From Bacteroidetes bacterium HGW-Bacteroidetes-2 (GTDB lineage: Bacteria; Bacteroidota; Bacteroidia; Flavobacteriales; Flavobacteriaceae): a DNA stretch of 64,000 nt. The stretch is from contig PHDJ01000002.1 in assembly GCA_002842575.1 (NCBI GenBank), positions 97,647-161,646 of the forward strand, written 5' to 3'. The position numbers and the translations under genes were made by a program. This document shows, piece after piece, positions 26,583 through 36,672 of the stretch. A model generated the notes under the pieces. That model had not been told where the DNA came from, made no database searches, and was given only the letters and a program-made list of their open reading frames with translations. Each line of letters opens with the position of its first letter. Position 1 is the first letter of the stretch.

Positions 26583-28613
26583 ATGCGACTTATTTCGATA
26601 ACTTCGTTTAAAATTACCTTAGTTTTTCTACTTGGAATTCTTTGTAGTCGTTATATTTACTTTGAAACAAGGCAAATTCATTTCACTATAATAATTATTG
26701 CTTTGGTTTTGTTACTTGCATGGCTACGAGCCAGAAAGCAATTTTTTCAAGATGTATTTTTTGGTTGGGTTACGTATGTTGCACTTTTTGGCTTGGGAGT
26801 TTGGGTGTATTATATACATCAACCTATGCATCAACATACCCATTACACACAAAAAATAATTGACAACCAAAGTTATTTCATCCAACTTAAAATTCTAGAG
26901 AAATTAAAACCTGACCTGTACAATCAAAAGTATATTGCCCAGGTTTTAGGCATAAATGAAACAAAGGCTTCTGGAAGTATTTTGGTACTATTTCCAAAAG
27001 ATAGTGGTTTAAAAAAACTACAGGTGGATAAAGTGCTTTTGTTAAAAACTGCTGTTGAAAATCTTCCTCAATCAAAAAATCCAAACCAATTTGATTATGC
27101 TTCTTACCTAAATCAAAAAGGAATTTACCATCAAATTAAAGTAAATAGTAATGAAATTCTTTCTATAACTAATGGTTCAATATCTATGAAAGGTATAGCA
27201 AGCTATGTGCGAACTAGCATACAGGATAATCTTGTTGAAAACCATTTTGAGGGCAATGCATTGGCACTAATAAATGCCTTGCTTTTAGGACAACGACAGG
27301 ATCTTTCTGAAGACGTTTATCGTGATTTTGCAGCTGCAGGTGCGGTACATATTTTAGCGGTTTCAGGACTTCACGTGGGCATTATTATGCTATTGCTGCA
27401 ATTTATATTTAAACCTCTAGAGCGCATCAAAAAGGGAAAAGATCTGAAAATTATCATTATTGTAATTTGTCTTTGGATTTTTGCAATCGTAGCCGGTTTA
27501 TCTCCTTCCGTTTTGCGGGCGGCATTGATGTTTTCATTCTTGACCTACGCAATGGAGTCAAATAGACCAACAAGTACATTAAACACATTGTTTACTTCCG
27601 CATTTGTTTTATTATTAATAGACCCTAATTTACTTTTTCACGTTGGTTTTCAAATGAGTTATCTGGCAGTTTTTTCTATTTTTTGGATTACGCCATTGCT
27701 TGCAAAATTTTATAGCCCGAAATTTTACTTAGATAAATTAATTTGGGGGATTTTCACCGTTACCATTGCGGCACAAATTGGTGTTGGGCCTTTAAGCATA
27801 TACTATTTCAACTATTTTCCGGGCTTATTTTTTGTGACAAATTTGGTTATTCTCCCTTTTTTAGGAATTCTCTTAGGAATGGGAATTATTGTTATATTTT
27901 TAGCATCTACAAACCTATTACCTACTAGTTTTTCAATTGGGTACAGCTATATTTTAGATTACATGATTCGTTTTATCTCGTGGATAGCAAGTAAAGATAG
28001 TTACTTGTTTGAGGATTTGTCAATGTCAAAAGTTCAGTTAATTCTTTTTTATTTGATGCTTATATCTATTTTTCTATATGTTCAAAAAATGAGATTTTTA
28101 AGATTTGTTTTAATCACATTAATCTTCTTGCAATTAACTTATATTTCAGAAAAAATACCATCCAAAAATCAGGAACTTATTCTATTTCATAAAAGCAAGA
28201 ATACAATAATTGGTCATAAAAACGGTAATAAATTAGCTATTTCAACTCTTTTAGATTCTTCTAAAATTAGTACAGAAAAGCTACTTAAGGGGTATCTAAT
28301 AAAAAATCAAATTAAAGAGATTACCTCAACAAAGGTTCATGACATTTTTCAGTTTAATTCTGAAATAATAGTTGTAGTGGATAGTCTTGGTGTATATCCC
28401 ACTTTAGAAAAAGATGTTGCCTTAGTGATTTTAAGAAATAGTCCAAAAATACATTTGGAACGATTACTAGACAGCTTGAAGCCAAAAAAATTAGTGGCTG
28501 ATGGAAGTAATTATACCTCTTATGTAAGTCGCTGGCGTGAAACCTGCAAAAAAAGAAAGCTCCCTTTTCACTATACAGGAAGTGAGGGGGCTTTTGTTTT
28601 AAAATCTAATTAA
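26583..28613 (+). CDS. comEC: ComEC/Rec2 family DNA-uptake channel
   Basis: An inner-membrane channel protein for DNA uptake. It has N-terminal helices and a DUF4131 OB-like segment, then the Competence domain with the conserved LAVSGLHVGIIM near 263 and further helices to about residue 510. The last ~150 residues do not show the HxHxDH metal motif of the metallo-beta-lactamase domain found in Gram-positive ComEC. At 676 residues it matches the shorter flavobacterial forms. It overlaps the convergent thioredoxin-like gene by four bases at the stops. Confidence 0.9.
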   Translation: MRLISITSFKITLVFLLGILCSRYIYFETRQIHFTIIIIALVLLLAWLRARKQFFQDVFFGWVTYVALFGLGVWVYYIHQPMHQHTHYTQKIIDNQSYFIQLKILEKLKPDLYNQKYIAQVLGINETKASGSILVLFPKDSGLKKLQVDKVLLLKTAVENLPQSKNPNQFDYASYLNQKGIYHQIKVNSNEILSITNGSISMKGIASYVRTSIQDNLVENHFEGNALALINALLLGQRQDLSEDVYRDFAAAGAVHILAVSGLHVGIIMLLLQFIFKPLERIKKGKDLKIIIIVICLWIFAIVAGLSPSVLRAALMFSFLTYAMESNRPTSTLNTLFTSAFVLLLIDPNLLFHVGFQMSYLAVFSIFWITPLLAKFYSPKFYLDKLIWGIFTVTIAAQIGVGPLSIYYFNYFPGLFFVTNLVILPFLGILLGMGIIVIFLASTNLLPTSFSIGYSYILDYMIRFISWIASKDSYLFEDLSMSKVQLILFYLMLISIFLYVQKMRFLRFVLITLIFLQLTYISEKIPSKNQELILFHKSKNTIIGHKNGNKLAISTLLDSSKISTEKLLKGYLIKNQIKEITSTKVHDIFQFNSEIIVVVDSLGVYPTLEKDVALVILRNSPKIHLERLLDSLKPKKLVADGSNYTSYVSRWRETCKKRKLPFHYTGSEGAFVLKSN

Positions 28614-29149
28614 TTAAAAGTTGGTTTGAATTTATTTTGATATGCTTGCCACGTTTCCGTTGTTGTTAACTTTTTATAATCATCGGTTGCTATCATTCTA
28701 AGGTATAATTCTAATTGCTGTGGCGTTCTGTAACCCGGAACCGCTTGAATAAAATTTCCATTTTCATCAAAATATGCCAAACTTGGATAGGCATTTACTT
28801 TAAGGGCGTGTGCAAAAAGATGGGTTGCATTTCTACCTTTTCTTGCTGCTTGATAATTAGGATTTGTATATTTAAAATCTTTATAAGTAATCTCTTCGGT
28901 GCCTTCGGCATTAAATTTTACCGCATAATAGTTTTTATTAATAAATGCAATGACATCTTTATTGCTGAAGGTGTTTTTGTCTAAAAGTTTACAAGGCCCG
29001 CACCATTCGGTATAGACATCTACAAAAATCTTTTTTGGATTTTTTTTTTGGGCGGCTAAGGCTTCATTCATAGACATCCATTGAATTCCTTGGGCATTTA
29101 TAGCCAATGAACTAAATATAAAAACAACGGTTAATAAAAAATACTTCAT
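28610..29149 (-). CDS. secreted thioredoxin-family protein
   Basis: An exported thioredoxin-fold protein, 179 residues, with a signal peptide at 1-19 (LLTVVFIFSSLAINAQ) and the active site WCGPC at 49-53. The cis-proline region is VNAYPSLAYF. The CGPC pair suggests disulfide reduction in the periplasm. Downstream residues extend the fold with a basic helix (YKKLTTTETWQAYQNKF). It may be cotranscribed from the POT/DPP side, about 107 bases downstream of the first POT gene. Confidence 0.9.
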   Translation of the reverse strand: MKYFLLTVVFIFSSLAINAQGIQWMSMNEALAAQKKNPKKIFVDVYTEWCGPCKLLDKNTFSNKDVIAFINKNYYAVKFNAEGTEEITYKDFKYTNPNYQAARKGRNATHLFAHALKVNAYPSLAYFDENGNFIQAVPGYRTPQQLELYLRMIATDDYKKLTTTETWQAYQNKFKPTFN

Positions 29150-29256
29150 TTTATTTTATTTTTTGTTAAGTCGAAAGCAAATTAAAAACATTTCAAGAGT
29201 AATTACAAATAACGTTCCAAAAATTTGAAACGTTATTTATAGCATTCATTTTTATA

Positions 29257-31347
29257 TTAGCGAACTCCGTGCATTAGTTTCTTTAACAATGGGTTTAATA
29301 AAATGGCAACTAACCCCAATCCAACTGGAATGAAGGTAAATATTAAAAAGAATGTTGTCATATCATATTGTTCAGTAATAGCGTCAATTTTTCCTCCCAT
29401 AGAACCCGCAATTTTATTTCCGATAGCAATGGCAATATACCAAATACCAAACATCATGGCAATCATTCTACCTGGCACTAATTTACTTATGTAAGAAAGA
29501 GCTACAGGAGAAAGGCACAATTCACCTAACGTATGAAATAAATAGGCGAGTACCAGCCAAATGATGCTAACGGAAGCTACTTTAGCCCCTTGATCAATGC
29601 CCATGGATCCAAAAGCTAGTGCTGAAAACCCAATACCAAGTAAAACTAGACCTAGTCCGTATTTTGTTGCTCCACTAGGGTTGTACTTACTTTCCCACCA
29701 TTTAGAAAACAAAGGAGCAAAAATAATGATAAAAAGAGAATTTAAAATTAAAAACCAGGTTGCAGGAATTTCAATTTCATTTTCTTTAATTTTATTTACG
29801 TTTGCTTTTACTATGGTACTTTTTTCATTTGCTTTAAAGGAATTTCTTAATGTTGCGGCTTTTTCTTTATTCAAAAAAATAAAATTACCTCTTTTATCCA
29901 CATCAACAATGGTTACTTCATCTCCAACATTCAGTTCAATGGGCTCAATTATAGTAACCTGTTGGTTCACTATTTTATCGTTTTGCTGAATTTGGGTCGA
30001 TTCTGTAATTACCTCATACGTTAGCATAGTTTTCTTAGAGGTTTCATCTAAAACTGGAAGCCCTTGGTTATCTAAAATTGGTTTTTCTATAGCCAGGTAA
30101 TCTATAACAAAAGCGTTAGAATTCATATCTCTATTAATCATCCAAGCCACAAGTGCCCATATTAAAAGAAAACTAAAACCTAAAATTACATTTGAAAGTA
30201 AGTACTTTTTATAGGTTTGTTTAAATAATAAATAAAGAACCCAAGTAATTATAGCAATAGGAACTATAGTAATTAAAATATTTGAAATTAAAAATAGCGT
30301 AGCCCAATTTCCCGACATGATTCTATTGGTGTAATCTTTTGCAAAAATAGTCATAGAACCTCCGGCTTGCTCAAAAGATGCCCAAAAACACACTGTGAAA
30401 ATGGCGAAGAAAATAATAGCAATCATTCTATCTCTAATAATCGCCGGATATCGAAGGATTCTTGAAACAAGAAGTACTAAAAACAAAACTAGTCCAACAA
30501 GAATGGTTTGATTAGAATAATCTACGCCCCCTATTTCCAATAAATTACTTCCTCCTATTTTTGAAGCGGGATCATTAATAATCCAAACAAGGCCTATTAT
30601 AGTTACAAGTACGATAATAATTTTATCAAAAAGTGTAAATGGATTTAAACGGTCACCCTCAAAATCGAGTGCCGCAGCTTTTGATTCTGTAGTTTCAATT
30701 AGCGGTTTTTTACCTACTTCACCAAAAATTTTCTGTGCAAAGTAAAATTGGAGCATGCCTAAAAGCATAAAAATTCCCGCTAATCCAAATCCATAACTCC
30801 ATCCTATTTTTTCACCTAAATAGCCACATAATAATATTCCCAGAAAAGCGCCTGCATTTACGCCCATATAAAATATGGTATAGGCACCGTCTTTTTTTTC
30901 TGGAAAATCTTTATAAAGTTGTGATATAATGGAAGTAATGTTTGGTTTAAAAAATCCGTTTCCTGCTATTAAAAGTCCTATTCCAATATAAAGAAAAATG
31001 GGTTCAAATTCCATAGCCATAGAAGCGTGACCAAGTGTCATTAAAAAAGCACCTATAACTACTGCTTTTCTAAAGCCTATATATTTATCAGCGATGTAAC
31101 CTCCTAAAATGGGGGTTAAATAAACCAATGCTGTGTAGGTGCCGTAAAGAGCTAAAGCGTGTTCTCGTGGCCAGTCCCATCCGCCAAGACCAAAGGCACT
31201 AACTAGAAATAAAACTAAAATAGCGCGCATTCCATAATAGGAAAAACGCTCCCACATTTCGGTAAAAAACAAAACAAATAATCCAGCTGGATGCCCTAAA
31301 ACATTTGTTGCAAAAAAGTTTTCAGACGAGGAGTTTGTAGTAGCCAT
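29257..31347 (-). CDS. POT-family peptide transporter with large soluble insert
   Basis: A proton-coupled di/tripeptide importer (PTR2/POT). It shows the N-terminal FFTEMWERFSYYGMRAIL signature (ExxER-type), YIADKYIGFRKAV, the helix-5 FYMGVNAGAFLG and the C-terminal GELCLSPVALSYISKLVP. At 696 residues it is about 170 longer than its neighbour. The excess is a hydrophilic stretch at about 415-530 (MNSNAFVIDYL ... VNKIKENEIEIP), probably between late helices. It lies 3 bases downstream of the second POT gene in one operon. Confidence 0.93.
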   Translation of the reverse strand: MATTNSSSENFFATNVLGHPAGLFVLFFTEMWERFSYYGMRAILVLFLVSAFGLGGWDWPREHALALYGTYTALVYLTPILGGYIADKYIGFRKAVVIGAFLMTLGHASMAMEFEPIFLYIGIGLLIAGNGFFKPNITSIISQLYKDFPEKKDGAYTIFYMGVNAGAFLGILLCGYLGEKIGWSYGFGLAGIFMLLGMLQFYFAQKIFGEVGKKPLIETTESKAAALDFEGDRLNPFTLFDKIIIVLVTIIGLVWIINDPASKIGGSNLLEIGGVDYSNQTILVGLVLFLVLLVSRILRYPAIIRDRMIAIIFFAIFTVCFWASFEQAGGSMTIFAKDYTNRIMSGNWATLFLISNILITIVPIAIITWVLYLLFKQTYKKYLLSNVILGFSFLLIWALVAWMINRDMNSNAFVIDYLAIEKPILDNQGLPVLDETSKKTMLTYEVITESTQIQQNDKIVNQQVTIIEPIELNVGDEVTIVDVDKRGNFIFLNKEKAATLRNSFKANEKSTIVKANVNKIKENEIEIPATWFLILNSLFIIIFAPLFSKWWESKYNPSGATKYGLGLVLLGIGFSALAFGSMGIDQGAKVASVSIIWLVLAYLFHTLGELCLSPVALSYISKLVPGRMIAMMFGIWYIAIAIGNKIAGSMGGKIDAITEQYDMTTFFLIFTFIPVGLGLVAILLNPLLKKLMHGVR

Positions 31348-31350
31348 ATA

Positions 31351-32919
31351 TTAAATTGTTTCTTTTTCTTCTATTTTAACAGCTTCTTCACCCATCAATT
31401 GTCTTTCATTATCTTCAGCACCATGGGTAAGTCGTTTAAGTGGTTTCAACATTATTAAAACGATAATGGCGAAGATAACTGTAAATATAGTTATTCCCGA
31501 AAAAATAGCTATATCTCCTGCCTCAGAGGCAAAAGAACCAAGTTCACCAGCAACTTTATTACCCAATCCTGTAGAGGCAAAATAAACTCCCATCATTAAG
31601 GAAGCATATTTTACTGGTGCTAATTTTGTGATAAAGGAAAGTGCAACGGGTGAGGAACACAATTCACCAATGGTATGAAATAAATAGGCAAATACTAACC
31701 AGTACATTGCAGATGCGCCATTGGTTTCAAATTGTAACGCGGCAAAGACCATAAATACAAAACCAAAGCCCATAATAATTACCCCAATTGCCATTTTAAA
31801 AATGGAAGAAGCCTCTTTGGTTTTTAATTTTCTTTTCGCCCAATAGTTTGCTACAAGAACTCCAAAAAGGATAATAAATAAGGCATTTAAGGATTGAAAC
31901 CATGAAGCAGGCACTTCATTACCTATTAGAGGCAATGTAAAAGGAAGAATTCTATTTGTTTTTTCGAGTGCATAAATGTTCATAAGACCTCCTGCTTGCT
32001 CAAAAGCACCCCAAAAAACAATTACAAGCAGAAAGGAAAGCAGCATAACTACATATCTGTCTTTCATAATTTGTGTAGTAAGATCTTTATATACCATCAT
32101 CATCATAGCAATCACTACGGTAAGAAAAATAAATAAGAAACCATAAGCAATACCCAATACATACATGCCATAAAAAGAAATTGCCAAAAGGATTCCGGAA
32201 ATCAAAAGTTGGGTTGGAGCTTTAAACAAACCACTAAAAAGTGAGCTTAAAGAAGCGCCTTCATTCCTTTCTTCTTTAGAGAGTAAATTGCCAACATCTT
32301 TTAAATATTTTTGACCCCATAAGTAAACAACTATCCCTAATGCCATAGCAAAAGCAGCAAGACCAAAACCATAATGCCATCCTATTTGCTCTCCTACGTA
32401 ACCAACAATTAAACTTGAAAGGAATGCCCCAAGATTAATGCCTATGTAAAAAATTGTAAACCCTTTATCTCTTCTTATATCACCTTCTCTATAAAGACCA
32501 CCTACCATAGTAGAAATATTTGGTTTTAGCAAACCAACTCCCGCAACTATTAAACCAAGTCCTGTATAAAATGCCCACATTTCTTCTATAGACAAAATGC
32601 CATGACCCATAACAAGTATTATTCCGCCTATGAGTACTGCCCTTTTTTGACCAAACACTTTATCGGCGAGTATCCCACCTGGTATAGAAACAATATAAAC
32701 TAACATGGTGTACCATCCGTACAAAACAAGTGCTTCTGCCGCAGTCCATCCTAGACCGGCATTACCTCCTGTTGTTGCACTTACAAGATAAAGTACAAGT
32801 ATAGCTCGCATTCCATAATAGGAAAAACGTTCCCACATTTCTGTAAAAAATAAAATGTACAAGCCAACTGGATGGCCTAAAAAATCCTTTTGGACTGCTG
32901 AAGTTGAGGTATTTTCCAT
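31351..32919 (-). CDS. POT-family peptide transporter
   Basis: A proton-coupled oligopeptide transporter of 522 residues with about 14 helices. Signatures: ILFFTEMWERFSYYGMRAILVLY near the start, GILADKVFGQKRAV, FYIGINLGAFLSS and GELCSSPVALSFITKLAP. It is a paralogue of the adjacent 696-residue transporter but lacks the soluble insert. It sits between the DPP-IV-like peptidase and that paralogue, forming a peptide-digesting and peptide-importing unit. Confidence 0.95.
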   Translation of the reverse strand: MENTSTSAVQKDFLGHPVGLYILFFTEMWERFSYYGMRAILVLYLVSATTGGNAGLGWTAAEALVLYGWYTMLVYIVSIPGGILADKVFGQKRAVLIGGIILVMGHGILSIEEMWAFYTGLGLIVAGVGLLKPNISTMVGGLYREGDIRRDKGFTIFYIGINLGAFLSSLIVGYVGEQIGWHYGFGLAAFAMALGIVVYLWGQKYLKDVGNLLSKEERNEGASLSSLFSGLFKAPTQLLISGILLAISFYGMYVLGIAYGFLFIFLTVVIAMMMMVYKDLTTQIMKDRYVVMLLSFLLVIVFWGAFEQAGGLMNIYALEKTNRILPFTLPLIGNEVPASWFQSLNALFIILFGVLVANYWAKRKLKTKEASSIFKMAIGVIIMGFGFVFMVFAALQFETNGASAMYWLVFAYLFHTIGELCSSPVALSFITKLAPVKYASLMMGVYFASTGLGNKVAGELGSFASEAGDIAIFSGITIFTVIFAIIVLIMLKPLKRLTHGAEDNERQLMGEEAVKIEEKETI

Positions 32920-32950
32920 AGTATATTGATTGGTTTTTAGATTTATATGT

Positions 32951-35122
32951 TTATAAATTATTTTTAATGAAATTTGTCATTTTATTATATAGATGCAAGC
33001 GTGTATTACCTCCATAAATGCTATGGTTTTTGTCTGGATATATTGCCCACTCAAAATCTTTGTTTGCCTGAACTAATTTTTCTACTAGCCGTGTGGTGTT
33101 TTGTAAGTGCACATTATCGTCAGCGCTTCCGTGTACTAATAAAAATTTTCCTTTTAACTTATCTACATGGAAAATTGGGGAGTTTTGGTCATATCCGTTT
33201 GGGTTTTCCTGGGGAGTAAGCATATAACGCTCTGTATAAATGGTGTCATAAAACCGCCAGCTACTCACAGGCGCAACGGCTATTGCAAGTGAAAAAACAT
33301 CAGCTCCCTGAAATAATGAATTTGAAGACATAAATCCACCATAACTCCAACCCCAGATACCAATTCTGTTTTCATCTATATAAGGCAACGCCCCTAGTTT
33401 TTTTGCTACATCAATTTGATCGATAACTTCGTATTTTCCTAATTCATTTTGGGTTATTTTTTTAAAATCTCTGCCTTTTAATCCGGTTCCCCTTCCGTCT
33501 ACGCAGGCAATGATATATCCCTCTTGCGCAAGCATTTGATGCCAATAATCGTTTGAGCCATTCCATGAATTAGCAACCATTTGTGACCCAGGACCGGAAT
33601 ATTGATACATGAAAAGAGGATAATTTTTATTGGAATCAAAATCAACCGGTTTGATGAGATACATGTTTAAATCGTTACCGTTTATGGTGATGGTAGAAAA
33701 TTCTTTTGGAGAAATGATATACTCTTCTAATTTTTTTGATAATTGACTGTTATCCTTTATCAGTCGCAATTGATTCCCGTCTTTTGCATTGCATAAGGTA
33801 TAGGATGGAGGTGTATTTGCATTAGTAAAAGTAAGGATAAACAGACTAAAATCTGCGCTAAAAGAAGCGCTATTGGCTCCTACTTTTTCTGTTAGTTGGG
33901 TTTTGTCCTTTCCATTTATTTTTATGGAATACACATCTCTATTAATACTTCCATTTTCTGTGCTTTGATAAAAAACTTTATTTGTGTTTTTATCAAACCC
34001 GTAGTAATCTGTGACTTCCCAATCGCCATTGGTTACTTGATTAAGAAGTTTTCCTTCGTTACTATAGTGGTAAATATGATTCCATCCGTTTTTTTCACTG
34101 GTCCAAATAAAACTATTGTCCTCTAAAAAAGTTAGATTGTCGGTAACATCTACATAAGCTGCATCCGTTTCTTTTAATATTAATTTGCTAGTATTTTTTG
34201 ATGCATCTACAAAAACAATGTCTATTTCGTTTTGTTTTCTATTTGTAACTTGAACACTTAATATATTTTCCTGATTGGTCCACAGAATTCGAGGAATATA
34301 GTAGGCGTTATAGGCATTTAAATCTACCTTAGTAGTATGGTTAGTTTTTATGTCATACAAATGAAGTGATACAACGGCGTTTTTTTCACCGGCTTTTGGA
34401 TATTTAAAAACTTCTTGTGTTTGGTATAAATCTGTACCGTAAACATCCATAGAAAACTCAGGCACTTCGGTTTCGTCAAAACGAATAAAGGCTATTTTAG
34501 TGCTTGAGAAATTCCAGTCAAAGGCACGAACAAAACCAAATTCTTCCTCATAAACCCAATCGGTGATACCATTTATGATTTGGTTTTTCTTCCCGTCAAA
34601 GGTAATTTGGGATGTGGTATTGTTTTCTAGATTTTTGATGTATATATTATTTTGATAGCCAAATGCTAATTTGGTTCCATCTGGAGAAAAAGTGGGCTCT
34701 TGTATGGCAAAGTCAGAAACCAATTGCAGGTTTTTAGATTCTATATCATATACATAATAGGTACCAAGAGAAGAACGACGGTATATAGACTCTAATTCTG
34801 TAGCCAAAAGAATCTTTTTTTCATCCTTACTAAACTGATAGTTTGAAATTTGATTTATACCCTTTAAATCTGCAGAATTTACAATGGTAGCAACTTTATT
34901 TGACGTTTTATAATCATAAACATCAACCGTTGATGCTCTTTTGAATCGGTCATAATTTAAAACAGAATACTCCTTGCCATTAGCTAGAGAATGAAGTCGT
35001 TCTAAAGATTCTGTACGGAAAGTGCCGCTCCAAATTTCTTCTAGTGTTATTTGTTTTAATTGTGCAGAAGCACTAGCGGTAATAAACAAGATAATGGGGA
35101 AAATCGTTTTGAAAAAACGCAT
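32951..35122 (-). CDS. dipeptidyl peptidase IV-like S9B peptidase
   Basis: A secreted serine peptidase that cleaves X-Pro dipeptides from peptide N termini. I use ATG 35122 (MRFFKTIFPIILFITASASAQ), which gives a clean signal peptide and 723 residues. The DPPIV_N propeller shows the Glu motif YEEEFGFVRAFDW (the paired Glu binds the peptide amino end). The hydrolase domain has Ser in WGWSYGGFMS near 592, Asp in HGSADDNVH and His in PDKNHSIYGG. It is the first gene of the operon that includes both POT transporters, so its dipeptides are probably imported by them. Confidence 0.95.
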   Translation of the reverse strand: MRFFKTIFPIILFITASASAQLKQITLEEIWSGTFRTESLERLHSLANGKEYSVLNYDRFKRASTVDVYDYKTSNKVATIVNSADLKGINQISNYQFSKDEKKILLATELESIYRRSSLGTYYVYDIESKNLQLVSDFAIQEPTFSPDGTKLAFGYQNNIYIKNLENNTTSQITFDGKKNQIINGITDWVYEEEFGFVRAFDWNFSSTKIAFIRFDETEVPEFSMDVYGTDLYQTQEVFKYPKAGEKNAVVSLHLYDIKTNHTTKVDLNAYNAYYIPRILWTNQENILSVQVTNRKQNEIDIVFVDASKNTSKLILKETDAAYVDVTDNLTFLEDNSFIWTSEKNGWNHIYHYSNEGKLLNQVTNGDWEVTDYYGFDKNTNKVFYQSTENGSINRDVYSIKINGKDKTQLTEKVGANSASFSADFSLFILTFTNANTPPSYTLCNAKDGNQLRLIKDNSQLSKKLEEYIISPKEFSTITINGNDLNMYLIKPVDFDSNKNYPLFMYQYSGPGSQMVANSWNGSNDYWHQMLAQEGYIIACVDGRGTGLKGRDFKKITQNELGKYEVIDQIDVAKKLGALPYIDENRIGIWGWSYGGFMSSNSLFQGADVFSLAIAVAPVSSWRFYDTIYTERYMLTPQENPNGYDQNSPIFHVDKLKGKFLLVHGSADDNVHLQNTTRLVEKLVQANKDFEWAIYPDKNHSIYGGNTRLHLYNKMTNFIKNNL

Positions 35123-35330
35123 AATTTGTCTGTTAAAAAATTGGTATGCCAAGTTTACTAAAATTTCAGCAAAAAAAGAGAATTTTTGATGTTAAATAGT
35201 AAAAATAGCACTTTTTAATTAGCTTCAAAGAAGGAATTAAGTGTTTCTTTAAAAAAGTAAAAATAAAAATTGTTGGTTTGAAAACACAAAATTCGTAAAT
35301 CGTAAATCCTATTTGGTAAAACCTATATGT

Positions 35331-35338
35331 TATCTTTG
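35331..35338 (+). promoter_or_regulatory. -7 box of mvaA
   Basis: TATCTTTG is an exact TAnnTTTG element 19 bases before ATG 35358. The nearest TTG is 15 bases upstream of it, closer than the usual 18. The box lies inside the longer track ORF and argues for the inner ATG. Confidence 0.5.
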
Positions 35339-35357
35339 CCAGATAAAACAAAATAAC

Positions 35358-36671
35358 ATGGTAAAACCTGTTTCCGGTTTCTCTAAACTTAGCAAAGAAA
35401 AAAAAATTTCATGGCTAATTTCTAATTATTGCCATAGCGAGGTCAATATATCAAAGATTTTAAAATCCTATTGGAATACCGACGCAAAACTCCAGCAACT
35501 GCACGATGAGTTTATTGAAAACACTATCAGCAACTTTTATCTTCCATTTGCAATTGCTCCTAATTTTTTAATAAATGGAGAACTGTTTACCATACCAATG
35601 GCAATCGAGGAGAGCTCTGTAGTTGCTGCGGCAAGTAATGCAGCAAAATTCTGGTTAGATAGAGGCGGCTTTAAGGCAGAAGTACTTTCCACTACAAAAA
35701 ATGGCCAAGTTCACTTTAATTTTTTTGGTAATAAACACGAGTTGCTTTTATTTTTCAACACTATTAAACCAAAACTTCTCTTTTCCATAACTTCTATTTC
35801 AAAAAATATGGAAAAACGAGGCGGCGGATTACTAGATATAGTGCTTGTAGATAAAACCAAAGATTTAGAAAACTATTTCCAATTGCATTGCACCTTTGAA
35901 ACACTAGACGCCATGGGTGCTAACTTTATTAATAGTTGTTTAGAACAATTTGCCAAGACTCTTCAAGAAGAAGCCATTCACTTTACACCTTTTATATCTT
36001 CCAAAGCACGGCTGGATATAGTTATGAGTATTTTATCTAATTATGTACCCGAATGCTTAGTTAGAGCAGAAGTGCAATGCTCAGTGTCAGACTTGACTAC
36101 AAAAGAATTTCAAGGAAAAGATTTTGCCGAAAAATTTGTAAGAGCCGTTGCCATTGCAAAAGCTGAACCTAGAAGAGCTGTTACACATAACAAGGGCATA
36201 ATGAACGGTATTGATGCGGTGGTTTTAGCTACGGGTAATGACTTTAGAGCTGTAGAAGCGGGAGTTCACGCTTATGCTTCAAAAGACGGCAGATATAGTA
36301 GCTTAACGCACGCTGAAATAGTAGGCGACCAGTTTCATTATTGGATTGAAATTCCATTGGCTATAGGCACTATTGGTGGTCTTACCTCCTTACATCCCTT
36401 AGTAAAAGTAGCTTTAGAAATTTTACAGAAACCAAATGCAAAAGAAGTTATGCAAATTATTGCTGTTGCTGGATTAGCTCAAAATTTTGCAGCAATCAAA
36501 TCCTTAGTAACTACTGGAATTCAAAAAGGACATATGAAAATGCATTTAATGAATATTCTCAATCAAATGCAAGCTTCACCCATTGAAAAAAACAAAGCTG
36601 TAGAATATTTCAAAAAAAATATAGTAACCCATAATGCAGCAGTAACTTTTATTGAAGATTTAAGAAAATAA
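35358..36671 (+). CDS. mvaA: class II hydroxymethylglutaryl-CoA reductase
   Basis: Interconverts HMG-CoA and mevalonate. Class II signatures are visible: ENTISNFYLPFAIAPNFLING near the start, DAMGANFINS, HNKGIMNGIDAVVLATGND (catalytic Lys region), DGRYSSLTHAE and the C-terminal catalytic His in GIQKGHMKMH. The track starts at TTG 35313, upstream of the -7 box; ATG 35358 (MVKPVSGFSKLSKE) gives 437 residues, the normal size. Class II enzymes were first known as degradative, but pairing with a GHMP kinase suggests isoprenoid synthesis here. Confidence 0.95.
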   Translation: MVKPVSGFSKLSKEKKISWLISNYCHSEVNISKILKSYWNTDAKLQQLHDEFIENTISNFYLPFAIAPNFLINGELFTIPMAIEESSVVAAASNAAKFWLDRGGFKAEVLSTTKNGQVHFNFFGNKHELLLFFNTIKPKLLFSITSISKNMEKRGGGLLDIVLVDKTKDLENYFQLHCTFETLDAMGANFINSCLEQFAKTLQEEAIHFTPFISSKARLDIVMSILSNYVPECLVRAEVQCSVSDLTTKEFQGKDFAEKFVRAVAIAKAEPRRAVTHNKGIMNGIDAVVLATGNDFRAVEAGVHAYASKDGRYSSLTHAEIVGDQFHYWIEIPLAIGTIGGLTSLHPLVKVALEILQKPNAKEVMQIIAVAGLAQNFAAIKSLVTTGIQKGHMKMHLMNILNQMQASPIEKNKAVEYFKKNIVTHNAAVTFIEDLRK

Positions 36672-36672
36672 A

